From positions 12,326,501-12,390,500 of the forward strand of contig CM074858.1 in NCBI GenBank assembly GCA_037501455.1: DNA of 64,000 nt. The letters are read 5' to 3'. The position numbers and the translations under genes were made by a program. The stretch is from Lantana camara. Its lineage: Eukaryota > Streptophyta > Magnoliopsida > Lamiales > Verbenaceae. Numbering within the stretch: the first letter of the stretch is position 1; each line of letters begins with the position of its first letter. The notes beneath the pieces were generated by a model that saw only the letters and a list, made by a program, of their open reading frames with translations, was not told where the DNA came from and did no database searches. Positions 32,600 to 42,812 of the stretch are shown here, piece by piece.

Positions 32600-33028
32600 G
32601 TTCACAACTTACCTTGATGATAATTGATAAGGTCGAATAAAGAGAAAAAGTTGGAGGATATTGGAACTACTAGTGTTTGGCAGTCCAATACTAAAATTAG
32701 ATTCTTTCAGGAAAAAAAAAAAAAAAACTAAAATTAGAGGGTTGATTATAAAATATATATTCAAATTTTAATGATTAAGAAATATGATTATAGTAAAATT
32801 GTAGTAATTACCTTGAGGTTCGGAGTATTAAAAAAAAATAAAAAAAATCCCAACACGTTCCCTAATTTTCTTGGATATATAAATGTTTTTAAAATTATTA
32901 TTTTATCCTGTTTTGTCGAACACTTCTGTTATCGTTCTTTATTTTTATTATTTTCCACATTGATCTGCGATGCTCGAAAAATCCGTAAGCATCCGTCATA
33001 CATTAGGGGTAGCCAATATAATACGCGA
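32600..33028. other. AT-rich interval, no gene seen
   Basis: It contains a poly-A run near 32710-32728 and AT-rich sequence. I see no recognisable coding region. Confidence 0.5.
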
Positions 33029-33604
33029 GTATTTGCAAACTCTAAAAATAAGTACTTATGACATAAGTGCTTATTTTTTACGGTTTTGGAGTGTTTGGAA
33101 AATCAATTTTTCCGTAATTTAAGCAGAAATATGCTTCTAGATTCTAGCTTATTCAATTTTTTATTGTTATTTAAATTTTGTTTAGACGATAATATCCTTA
33201 TTAAAATATTAATATTCCTTAATTAACCTTTTTATATCCATATAGATCTCTATGATTTATATGATCATTATTTTTTTTCTTTTCCTACCGATAATCCTAA
33301 AAATCTCAATTAAAAGTCTCATTAAAAAATCTATAATAATTTAGTAATTTTTCTTTTAATTTTTATGAATTTTTTTTTTTTTAAATTGTTCAATTTTTTT
33401 TTCATTATTTATTTTTTCACAGTCATTTTATTTATTACATATACTTATATAATTTTAAAATATTATTTAAATCATATTAAATTGTTCATTAATTTAAAAA
33501 AAAATTTATGGATAAATTAATAATCTAATAAAAAGTGATTCTCAATTTTTCTTTACAAACACTCCTACTTTAACTTCCGCTTAAATAGTAGAGTTTGCAA
33601 ATAC
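33029..33604. mobile_element. MITE-like element with inverted termini
   Basis: GTATTTGCAAACTCTA at 33029-33044 is inverted exactly at 33589-33604. Just inside, GGAGTGTTTG near 33096 is inverted as CAAACACTCC near 33556. The interior is AT-rich and noncoding. The termini resemble hAT-type MITEs, but no 8-bp target duplication could be identified. Confidence 0.5.
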
Positions 33605-34062
33605 CCCTAAATCTTAATATTATTTTGGGCCTAGGTGTACCAATGTGTACGTTGGTCCATTAGGGTTTGTGGGTTTACTGAACCGGGCTAGAAGAGTTGG
33701 CTGTTTGTTTGTGTTACTGTGGAAACCCAAGTCAGAAGTCAAGCTAGCTACAAATTAAAGGCCACTTAACAAATGACTTTAAGATGGAATACTATAATCG
33801 AATTGGTCTCTCGAATTATTTGCGTTTAATTTGTCCTTAAATATTGATATACAAAGTAATTTATTCTCGCTGAATTAGAAAACAAAAACCCTATATTCTA
33901 GTACATTTTTATGTATTCGCCCTTTCCTAATTTATACTCTCCTAAACCCTTATAATTCATAATTTTCGGTTTCTCAATAATTATAGCATAGTCAAACCGT
34001 CCCATCCAAGAGACAAATTTGATATAATGTAATAATTCATTTGTATTTTCACTAAGAATGTG

Positions 34063-34066
<4 letters not shown>
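33605..34066. other. AT-rich interval, no gene seen
   Basis: Noncoding, with no repeat structure I could recognise. Confidence 0.4.

Positions 34067-34127
<61 letters not shown>
34067..34127. repeat. (TA)n microsatellite
   Basis: About thirty uninterrupted TA units, flanked by AT-rich sequence. Confidence 0.97.
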
Positions 34128-34130
<3 letters not shown>

Positions 34131-34206
34131 AATTTCATAAAATGAATTTAAATAATTACATCTAACTACCCTGCTAATAGGCCTAATGACAACGCCATCC
34201 ATCTAT

Positions 34207-34488
34207 ATTGGGAAATTACATTTTAGACCCTGACTTTTAAGAACCGTTTATAGTCCCTAGGATTCCGTGATGTCATTCTAAAAATATCCTGAATTTGTTG
34301 TTAAATTTATATTTTATAGGGTTAGTTTTGTTAACTTTTGTAAATATTAGGGATGATTTTACAATTTTGGTCATATATTCAATGTAACACTCATACGACC
34401 GTCAGCGGCATAAGTGTAGTTTTACAAATTCCGTGAAGGAACTTTAGTCCAAACAAGATTTATAGGGACTAAAATGCAATTTTCCAAT
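34207..34488. mobile_element. MITE-like element, about 282 bp
   Basis: ATTGGGAAATTACATTTTAG at the left is repeated inverted at the right (ATTGGAAAATTGCATTTTAG). Over 24 bases there are three mismatches. It has no coding capacity. Its right half was carried along in the 457-bp duplication. Confidence 0.55.
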
Positions 34489-34549
34489 TTAGATGAATTG
34501 CGCTGTGATTAAGCCTTATAGCAGGATAGTCAAATGTAAATGATCATAG

Positions 34550-34646
34550 GGTTTGTCCAAATGGTTAATGGGTTTGTTTTTTAGGACAAGGTCCCTGTTT
34601 CGAATCCCACTTGGGCGTGTATGAGTTTAAAAAAAATAAAATAAAA
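34550..34646 (+). mobile_element. tRNA-derived SINE-like unit, first copy
   Basis: An A-box-like TCCAAATGGTTAATGGG is followed by a B-box-like GTTTCGAATCCC (34597-34608) and an A-rich tail. The second copy lies 457 bases on (B-box 35054-35065). It does not fold as an ordinary tRNA gene as far as I can tell. Confidence 0.45.
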
Positions 34647-35201
34647 TGCATTTATTGTACGGAACCCATGGTTCTCTGGATGTCCCTCTTCGCACCGAGC
34701 AATAATCACTTTCAAACCTGTATAAAAGGGTGTAGATTAATAATTTAGGCCTCGTTTACATTGGGGGGGGGGGCATGGTTAGTTTTGTTAACTTTTGTAA
34801 ATATTAGGGATGATTTTATAATTTTGATCATATATTCAACGTAACACTCATACGACCGTCAGCGGCATAAGTGTAGTTTTACAAATTCCGTGAAGGAACT
34901 TTAATCCAAACAAGATTTATAGGGACTAAAATGTAATTTTCCAATTTAGATGAATTGCGCTGTGATTAGGCCTTATAGCAGGATAGTCAAATGTAAATGA
35001 TCATAGGGTTTGTCCAAATGGTTAATGGGTTTGTTTTTTAGGACAAGGTCCCTGTTTCGAATCCCACTTGGGCGTGTATGAGTTTAAAAAAAATAAAATA
35101 AAATGCATTTATTGTACGGAACCCATGGTTCTCTGGATGTCCCTCTTCGCACCGAGCAATAATCACTTTCAAACCTGTATAAAAGGGTGTAGATTAATAA
35201 T

Positions 35202-35204
35202 TTA
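35202..35204. repeat. TTA target duplication of Harbinger element, left
   Basis: TTA precedes GGCCTCGTTTACAT. The same TTA follows the opposite terminus at 58099-58101. Confidence 0.65.
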
Positions 35205-35244
35205 GGCCTCGTTTACATTTGGGGGGGAGGGGGGGCATGGCATG

Positions 35245-35691
35245 TTATCTGTGTTTGACATGGTCTGCCAGGTGTTTACTTCGTGTAGGCCAGAGCTCGT
35301 GTGTTGACGTGTGCCCCGTGTGACTGGCGAGTAATAGCATGACCCTGGAACATGCCAAAATTCCATGTTTGTAATTGGGCCACTCTAACATAGGCTGGGA
35401 AATGTCTGGATTATCTACGAGTTTTTCAAATTTACAACGTAATGCCACTGAAATCATGGCGGATACTTTTTCGAGATCAGCCGCAAAATTTTTCCCCATC
35501 TGGCACTTGAAAGTGAATTCTTGGCCCCCATTTTTTCGTTTCAATTCATCTGATTCCTCTTTAAATTTTTTGGCAGAACTTATTCTTGCAACACCTAATT
35601 TGGTTGTCTTTGCATTTGAAGTTCGCTGAGAGAAGGGAGAACCCACTGAAGAGAAATTGTGTTTCACAGATAAGTTACATCTGGGGGCCAT
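35245..35691 (-). CDS. unrecognised ORF next to the left Harbinger terminus
   Basis: A 148-codon frame starting MAPRCNLSVKHNFSSVGSPF. It is Ser/Lys-rich at the start, has a short charged helix (KKFKEESDELKRKNG) and no domain I recognise. The last residues run close to the terminus, so the true 3' end may be spliced or shorter. It faces away from the transposase, and about 300 bases between them could hold divergent promoters. It may be an accessory Harbinger gene or a chance frame. Confidence 0.4.
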   Translation of the reverse strand: MAPRCNLSVKHNFSSVGSPFSQRTSNAKTTKLGVARISSAKKFKEESDELKRKNGGQEFTFKCQMGKNFAADLEKVSAMISVALRCKFEKLVDNPDISQPMLEWPNYKHGILACSRVMLLLASHTGHTSTHELWPTRSKHLADHVKHR

Positions 35692-35995
35692 CCTATTTCT
35701 GCGGTATGTGTGCGACTAAAATTTTAGGGCAAATGTAATATGTGTGATTTGTTTTAAGTTTAATTACTTATGAAACATTTTCACATATGATTAATCTTGA
35801 ATATTGCCTCAATGTTCTGTGTGATTTGATGTGTGTCTCGTGAGAATATTATGTGTAATTGTTGTGGTTTATTTATTCAACTTGGTTATGAAAAATATAG
35901 ATTTTGTACTTTGGAAACATTTGCTCTGATGGACATACGTTGATTCCAGAGACGGTGATGCATTAGTGGTGCTAAAGGGCCTTCGAATGTAGATA

Positions 35996-37218
35996 ATGAA
36001 TTTTTTATTCATTGTGCTATGGGTTCTGCGGTCTGGAATCATCAGACAACGAGAAAATCATCGAAGAGTACGCAGGCATTACAGTTTGATTTCAAGGATT
36101 CCAGATCAGATTAGTTACCTAAAAGGTCTGATTTCATCTGCCGAACAAGATTGCATAGACATTCTAAGGTTAGGCCGTGCCCCCTTTCGGAAACTGTGTT
36201 ACGTATTGGAATAAAAGGGTAGCCTTTATTTGACATAGCGTGTATCGGTGCATGAGCAAGTAGCGATGTTCTTAAGTGTCCTGGCTCATCACTAGAAGAT
36301 ACGTGTTGTAAACAAAACATTCAAACACTCAACACGAACATTTTCTGTACATTTTAATCGGGTTCTGAATGTTGTAATTCGTTGCCATGATTTGTTTATG
36401 GTAAAACCCGAACCTGTGCAAGCTGACTCGACCGATGAAAAGTGGAAGAGGTTCAAGGTATGGTGATTTATATAAATATTTTTTGTACATCTACGGCTCT
36501 CATGTTTGACAGTTTTAGTTACCTTTTATGTAGGGTTGCTTGGGTGCGTTTGATGGCACCTACATACCCATACGTGTCCCTGCTGCTGATCAAGCAAGGT
36601 ATCGATCTCGTAAAGAAATTTGCTCTGTCAATATGCTAGGTGTCTGTGATCACAACCTCAATTTCATATACGTTTTAATTGGATGGGAAGGTTCAGTAGT
36701 GGATGGCCGCGTTCTTAGAGATGCGATATACAGACCCAAAGGTTTCCAAGTTCCGAGGGTATTTGCTAACAAACAATTACTTGGTTACATGCATTAATGT
36801 TATTGTAGTACTTATTTTTGTAATCATTGTAGGTAATTATTACCTCTGCGATGCTGGATACATTAATGGTGAAGGATTCTTGGCTCCGTATAGGGAGTTG
36901 TTTAATATGCGTCATGCTAAAGCGCGAAACTACAAAGAGCGTTCATTTGGAATCTTGAAAACACGTTGGTCTATCTTACGCACCATGAGTTTTTATGGTA
37001 TCGAGACGCAGAATAAAATTATTCTAGCTTGTTGCCTGCTGTATAACTTTATTAGGACCGAAATGGATGTGGACCCTGTAGAGCATGAAGTGCCTGAAAT
37101 TTATCATAACGAATGTGATGATAATGTAAACATGATCGCTCATGTTGAGGCTTCAGCTCAATGGAATACGATGCTTGATCAATTGGCTGAAAGCATGTGG
37201 AATGCGTGGAGACATTGA
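35996..37218 (+). pseudogene. PIF/Harbinger DDE transposase, broken
   Basis: The N-terminal helical domain is readable at 35996-36460 (SVHEQVAMFLSVLAHH, HFNRVLNVVIRCHD, STDEKWKRFK) with about three in-frame stops. An intron (36459 to about 36535) precedes CLGAFDGTYIPIRVP, which has the first catalytic Asp. LGVCDHNLNFIYVLIGWEGS follows, then a second intron to about 36832. Next come YYLCDAGYINGEGFLAPYR (second Asp) and ARNYKERSFGILKTRW (Glu). About 20 residues usual between APYR and ELFNMRH are missing. The D-D-E triad is present, but this copy is not functional as it stands. Such enzymes cut and paste at TTA/TAA targets together with an ORF1 Myb-like protein. Confidence 0.88.
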
Positions 37219-37552
37219 CAGCGATTCAGTTTCAATTTTTTCTCCTACTTAGCTGCTGGGATTTGTGGATGTTCGAATATGGCTTCTTTAAATGTGTCAA
37301 AAGTTGTACTAGTTGATGTCTTATACATTCTGTATTTTGAATTTGCTGATGCAGATGATGATTGTTATTGAATGTGAACTTCAATTTTCTTTGAATGTGA
37401 TATCAGTAGTTACCTTGTTTGAATATAAATGGTATTAATCTTTGTTAATCGTAATTTCCATTGTTCGTTTTGCGAATTGTCATTAAATTATCATTCACAA
37501 AATCGAGTATGCACAATAGAAATGTATACTAACAGTTTTCCTATTCTTACAG

Positions 37553-38562
37553 GTGGAAACATCCCGAAGGGAACACAAGTCCCGACGTTCGTGGACAACA
37601 TTGGAAGAGAAGAATTTGATACTCGCATTCAAAGACATAATAGCCGAGGGTTGGAAATCCCCTAATGGTTTTCATATCGGATTCATCGGTCAACTTGAGC
37701 ACAAGTTGAGGGTTTACATGCCTAACACCAATTTGAAGGGAGACCCACACATTTCATCAATGTACACTTCATGGAAAAAAACTTATTTCCAACTGACCAC
37801 TGCACTCGAGACTAGCAGTTTTGGCTGGAACTCCACAACTCAGATAGTAAAGGCTGAGCCTGATCAGTGGAATGTGTTCCTTGAGGTAAAAATGTTGATT
37901 AGTTGATTGTATTATGTCCTATTTTGAGCATTTATTTCAGCATTCCAAAGGTTTTTACTTACTGTATATTCTTGCCATTATCAGAGGTTCCCTACCCGTT
38001 CTGCCATACATGAGAAGCCTTTTCCGTTTTATGAGGATTAGGTCGAGATATACGGGAAAAATCGCGCCAGTGGTCATGCTGCAATGGACTGCAACACTGC
38101 TGCACAACAAGTTCCAATAGCAACAGCTCCTGCGACCGACGAGAGCGACGCACATTCTTACCATCCTGTCATGGTATCCGATGATGATGAGACCCTTGCA
38201 TGTTCCACAAATGTTAAAGAATCTACCACTGCACCAACTGCGACCTTGGCAAAAAAGACCAACCGTAAGAGGACAAAAGGTGAAGATCAGGTAGTTGAGT
38301 CCACATCTGAGTTCTGTTCCAGTGCTGCTTCATCTTTCAAACAAGTAGTGTCTAGTATGAGTTTGAAAGTTGATGCGACACGTGCAAGGCGTGAATTGTA
38401 TGAAGTAATAGGGGAGCTACCATTGCCATTTCTCTGGATGACCATGTTGATGCGACAAACATACTTGCTAATAATCCTAAGTCCATGGATGTTTTCTTCG
38501 GAATGCCTAACATTGCTCGCATAAATATGGTGCACAAGATTGTTCGTGGTCTAATTAAATGA
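37553..38562 (+). pseudogene. Harbinger ORF1, Myb/SANT-like DNA-binding protein
   Basis: An acceptor-like CTTACAG precedes 37553. The Myb-like domain reads RSWTTLEEKNLILAFKDIIA through TSWKKTYFQLTTAL and DQWNVFLE. A GTAAAA donor near 37887 and a TATCAG acceptor near 37983 lead to RFPTRSAIHEKPFPFYED, a stop where family members have Trp, and EIYGKNRASGHAAMD. A Ser/Thr-rich linker with a basic run (KKTNRKRTK) follows. The C-terminal helix (MDVFFGMPNIARINMVHKIV) lies past a frameshift near 38410 and ends at 38562. The partner protein in PIF/Harbinger elements binds DNA and assists the transposase. Confidence 0.82.
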
Positions 38563-38773
38563 AGGGCAATCACTGTGGTATATTGCCTCTATATATAAGT
38601 AAACCTACGCCGTCTGTTTTTTGTTATGTCTACGTAATTAGGTATATGATAAGTATGTTGTTGTGTTCCAAACTTTTGACAAAGTTCAAGTATGACCTTA
38701 GTATGATGTAGTTCATGTGGATGAAGGTTATATACATCCACCCCTTTTGGTTTTATGTGGAATGTTGGTGACG
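38563..38773 (+). other. 3' region of Harbinger ORF1
   Basis: AT-rich sequence after the ORF1 stop, with no gene. No Harbinger terminus is visible here, which is why the right end is placed at 58098. Confidence 0.4.
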
Positions 38774-41700
38774 CAGCTGATGGTTGTCGAGGCTACCAAA
38801 AATAAAGTCCCAGGTACCGAATACCAAGAAATTACAAATAGTGGTAAAAGGGGTCGATCCACGAAGAGATTGAACAATATTGTGACTTTCAATTAAACCA
38901 AGGAACGCGCTAAAACAATCAAAGGAGGGGGGGTTGAGATTTTGAACTAAACTAACAACAATTAAATTAAACAATTAACAAGAAATAATCAAACTAAACT
39001 AAAAATCAAAGTAAACTCAAGTAATTCATTAGATAACAAATAGTCGGGAAATTCCTAATCATGCAAGACTACGATCATTGACTCAAGATTTTCAATGGTT
39101 TAACGCTAGATTAGCTATGGTTACCAACTACCTCTGGCTCCCTCGTTTCTTTTTAGTTTTAGAGTAATTAAAGAAACTCCTAAAAATTACTCCCTAATTA
39201 ATCGATAACCTTTTCGAGACTCTCTCCAAGATTCAATCAATTAACAGCTTTGAACACCAAATAAACACTAATCCTAACCGGTTATGCATAGACTCCTGCT
39301 TCACTCGATTAGACGCAAACTCCTCGACACGAAATCAGATAAGCATTATGTCCTAGCATCGATTGCTACAAATTCTAATTATTTAGCTAACACTGCCAAA
39401 TGAATTAGATAGCTATATGCAAATTAACAATTCAAGATTTGGCCAGAATCAAAGAATCAATTAAAATAACATTGACAAGAAAACGAAAGCAATACGGATA
39501 GTATAAACCAACTAATTAAAATAGATTAGTCTCACAAGTCTATCATAATCATGGAAAATCCCAACTAAAATAAAACTTAGCTATTCATAACAAAACGGAG
39601 CAAAATAAGGTTCAAAATCATAATCGAAAATAAAGAAAAGGAGAAACTAGAGCAAACTCCCTAATCCCGTCGGAAGTGATGCTGCGTTTCTCGTGTGTCA
39701 GCGTGTCCTCTCTCAGGCCCTCGATTCTTCTCGTATTTGTAGTGCAAAAAAGGTGTTGAAATCCCTCCCACTTCTTCTCCACGTTCTGCCATCAATGGGG
39801 TCAATAACTCCAGAATAATGCCCACCTTCTCCCACGTTTTCTCCAAGTCGTGCACAGAGGTGGGAATCCTTTTTCTTTTCTCCAAATACATCGTGATGGA
39901 CTTGGATTGCTACTACCTTAATCTCCCAATTGAACTCCAATTAGAATTAATGGGCCACTTTCAAATTGTCCGAGGCATGTAATCATCAAGGCCCAATAAT
40001 CCAAATATTTTCAACTCCAATAGGTGCACATTCCTCCAAAAAGACGTATTCTGCTTGTGAATTGTCATGTTGACAAAGTCAACTCCCCCAGATAAGTTGC
40101 CTTTTAATTGCTGAATTGAATCCATAAGAGACCTACAAGGAAAACATTAACTCCAATCAATTATCCATATTCAAATCAAATAGTGAGGTAAAATATTACA
40201 ATTCATACTTTATAATTAGGCGAATATATAAGTTAACAAATTGCCCCACACGTAGGCCAAGCTTGCCCTCAAGCATAAACTAGGATCAAGATAAGGGAAA
40301 AATTCAATTCCACTAAATGAAAACACGAAAATAGGCAATGTAACTAGGAACGAAAGCATAATCTTTGCCCTACACCACAAAACATCGAACTAATGCAATG
40401 CAATTCTCACACAAGAAAACACGAGCCCGGTCACAACTTAAAGCACATGCATGATTTACTAAAGTTGAATTACAAACCAATCAATCCTAGAAACAAAATT
40501 CTACTTATTAGATGGCCGAAATGCATGAAGAATTCCCAAATGAAGTGGTAGTTATGGGGAGTTCGGGTTATTCACCATTGATTAATTAAAGGACTTTAGC
40601 CATAAATTGCTTGAAATTGCCATTGGCCTTTTTACGCAAACGCAAACATTTGTGATGAATGCCATCCGGTTACTTTGCCAATCACAACGCCAAGTGGCTT
40701 TAGCCATACTCATAATTATCCATACAATTGTAATTTATCACTGATTCGGTCGGGTAATTACCGGAGTATTCAATTTTTGCCTCACTCGTTGGGATTATTT
40801 GGGACCTTTTTACGCTAGCACAAGCGTTTGTGATGAATGTCACCTGGTTACTAAGCCACATTTAATCATTTTGACGGATTTTTGGCTGCATATAATGGAA
40901 TTTAGCATGTAATATTACTGCTTATTCATGTTCCCCTAGCTCCATCACAACTTCCCACAATCAAATGAAAATTCGTTATGCATACCAACTCAACTTCCAA
41001 ATTTCATATGTTTCTATTCAAGAACTGTGCCATTTAATCACACAATGTTAACGTTCTAACCATTTAAACTGGACATGCAATTTTCAACATGTGAAAACAT
41101 CATTAACAGTTAGCCAACGTCAAGTAATGCAAGACTCAACCATACTCCATATCCTTTGAAAAATAATCCATCATTACCTAAGTCGTATAAATTCATCAAG
41201 TAAGAAGCAAATTTAACCAAATCTTATCACCTAATCATGCATATAAAGGGCACAACACTTAAACCTACTATTCACAGCCACAAACACACACTAAGACATG
41301 CACCAAATCAGCTCTAATGCAGGATATAGCTACAACAACATATTTTCAACATTTTTAGCCCCTTATCAGCTCAAAAAGACTCTGAAATCATGCAAAAATG
41401 TAAAAATTTTCTCATACAGCCCTAAGACACCCCTCCCACACTTAAAGCATATGTTGCCCTCAACATAAAAATAAAGATCAGATGTAAACTGAGGACTTCC
41501 CTGAACCCGGGGGGTGTGATGGTTGGGAGTCAGACTTGGGAGATCCTGTCTATGATCACGATCAGCCTCCCGTCAGTAGTAGTCTGCCACTTTCTTCAAT
41601 TTTTGGTAACTATTCGTTGGCCTTGATTGTTGTTTGAGGTTTCAGGCCAGCGGAGTCTGTTCCCGTTGTGGGAGACCTGATGGCAGCGTCGGTTACAGAA

Positions 41701-42074
41701 GTGATAGCCGGTGAGGTGGTGGTGATGCCTGGGTCACCGGCGCTGTGAGTAGAGACGGGCGAAGAGAAAGTGCTTGGTGGGGCCTGGCTAGAAGTGGTGG
41801 AAGCTGATGAGACGGGGTCTTGTCGTCGGAGTCCGATGGAGTGGTGGCGGAAGGTAGCGGTGGAGACGCCGCCATGTCAACGCCAATGATGAGCGGTGGT
41901 TGTTTGGTCAATGAATCATACCATTGCCCATGGTGGACTGAGGGTTTAGAATTCTTGCAATTTGGGGATTTGAGGTAATTGGAGAGATTAATTTTGATTT
42001 GGGGATTTTGGGGGTGGTTTGCGGCTGATAGGAGAATGGGTGTTAGGGTTAGTATGTGGCCCGTATCGGGGTTA
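38774..42074. mobile_element. noncoding repeat, possibly a large retrotransposon derivative
   Basis: It starts around TGATGGTTGTCGAGG and includes phrases such as AGGGGTCGATCCAC and TTGCCCTCAAGCATAAA, which in my experience recur in noncoding plant LTR derivatives. It has no gag or pol. A diverged direct repeat of about 50 bases lies at about 40629-40680 and 40804-40856 (motif TTTGTGATGAATG). Paired LTRs were not found, so the class is uncertain. A Pro/Ser-rich minus-strand frame at 41693-42079 is probably chance. Confidence 0.35.
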
Positions 42075-42724
42075 GGCACCTCAGGGATGATGACACTTGC
42101 CTCTCTAAGATTGCATCAGACACACACGAGCGCTCAGACTCACAAGCGCCAATATCCTTCAAAAGCACGTGCCGTTATATGGCAAATGTTTCAATCTATC
42201 AAGGGAGCCCTCTTCGAGCGCTACATTCCCTCAGAGTGGTTTTCCCCTCCAACTCCTTACACAAACCTTGGCCCTCATCCCTTAGCGGACTCTTTGGCCC
42301 CCAAGGCTTTTGGTTGTCACGAGCGCGCTCTCAAGCCCTCGTTACCAACCCCCCTAGGTTTCTCTCTCACAGCGCCACGTGTTAGGGCAACATTCGGCCA
42401 GGACCACATGCAGCAAATGACCAAAGGGTCCCTGACCCTCAACTATAAATAAACAGAGTCATCTCCTTCACGGTAAGCAACCCCCATTTCTGCAAATTGA
42501 TACTTAGCTTACACTTTCTCTTTCAGATCCTCATCTGACTTGGGCGTCGGAGAGCCAAACTGGGTATCACCCCCAGTTCCCCCAGCTTGGCCTTCTGACT
42601 TTTGTTTGAGTGTTTGTCCTAGAAGGTAGAACCCCTATTCTTTCCGGCGAACTTCCAGCGGTTTTCTCACTCAAAACAAATTCTAAAGTGATCGGACTCT
42701 GTAACCTATATTCAGAACCCATCA
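42075..42724 (+). repeat. 5' LTR of Gypsy-2, missing its first ~39 bp
   Basis: Homology with the 3' LTR starts at GGCACCTCAGG (42075 and 53519). The sequence before it does not match the LTR start. The LTR ends CATCA, with TTTT and the primer site next. TATAAATA lies at 42444-42451. Confidence 0.82.
42444..42451 (+). promoter_or_regulatory. TATA box of Gypsy-2 5' LTR
   Basis: TATAAATA, about 280 bases before the LTR end, in the position of a core promoter for gag-pol RNA. Confidence 0.6.
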
Positions 42725-42728
42725 TTTT

Positions 42729-42746
42729 TGGCGTCGTCTGTGGGAA
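42729..42746 (+). other. primer binding site of Gypsy-2
   Basis: TGGCGTCGTCTGTGGGAA, four bases after the LTR end and one substitution from the Gypsy-1 site. Confidence 0.75.
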
Positions 42747-42812
42747 ACCAGTTCTCAACTTCTTTCTTCCTTTCTGCTAGTAGAAAAGCAAACACCTAGA
42801 ATCTTTACAGCT

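Larger units (their letters stand above)
28180..32600 (-). mobile_element. Copia-C: 5'-truncated Ty1/copia element
   Basis: On the minus strand: the end of gag with its knuckle, protease, integrase, RT, RNase H, polypurine tract and a short 3' LTR. The N-terminal part of gag, the primer site and the 5' LTR are missing. Recognisable sequence stops near 32590 in AT-rich DNA. Coding frames are broken many times. Confidence 0.85.
34321..35235. repeat. 457-bp direct tandem duplication
   Basis: Sequence from 34321 recurs from 34778 with only a handful of substitutions, so the event is recent. The unit holds the right half of the MITE, a SINE-like sequence, a TTA and the first 31 bases of the Harbinger terminus (GGCCTCGTTTACATT plus a G run and CATGG). 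Confidence 0.93.

Noticed and set aside
34597..34608. B-box-like site as part of a functional tRNA gene
   Set aside because: I could not build an acceptor stem and anticodon arm around it. The A-rich tail suggests a SINE.
41693..42079. 128-codon Pro/Ser-rich minus-strand frame
   Set aside because: Low-complexity composition, no domain, crosses the Gypsy-2 LTR junction. Probably chance.
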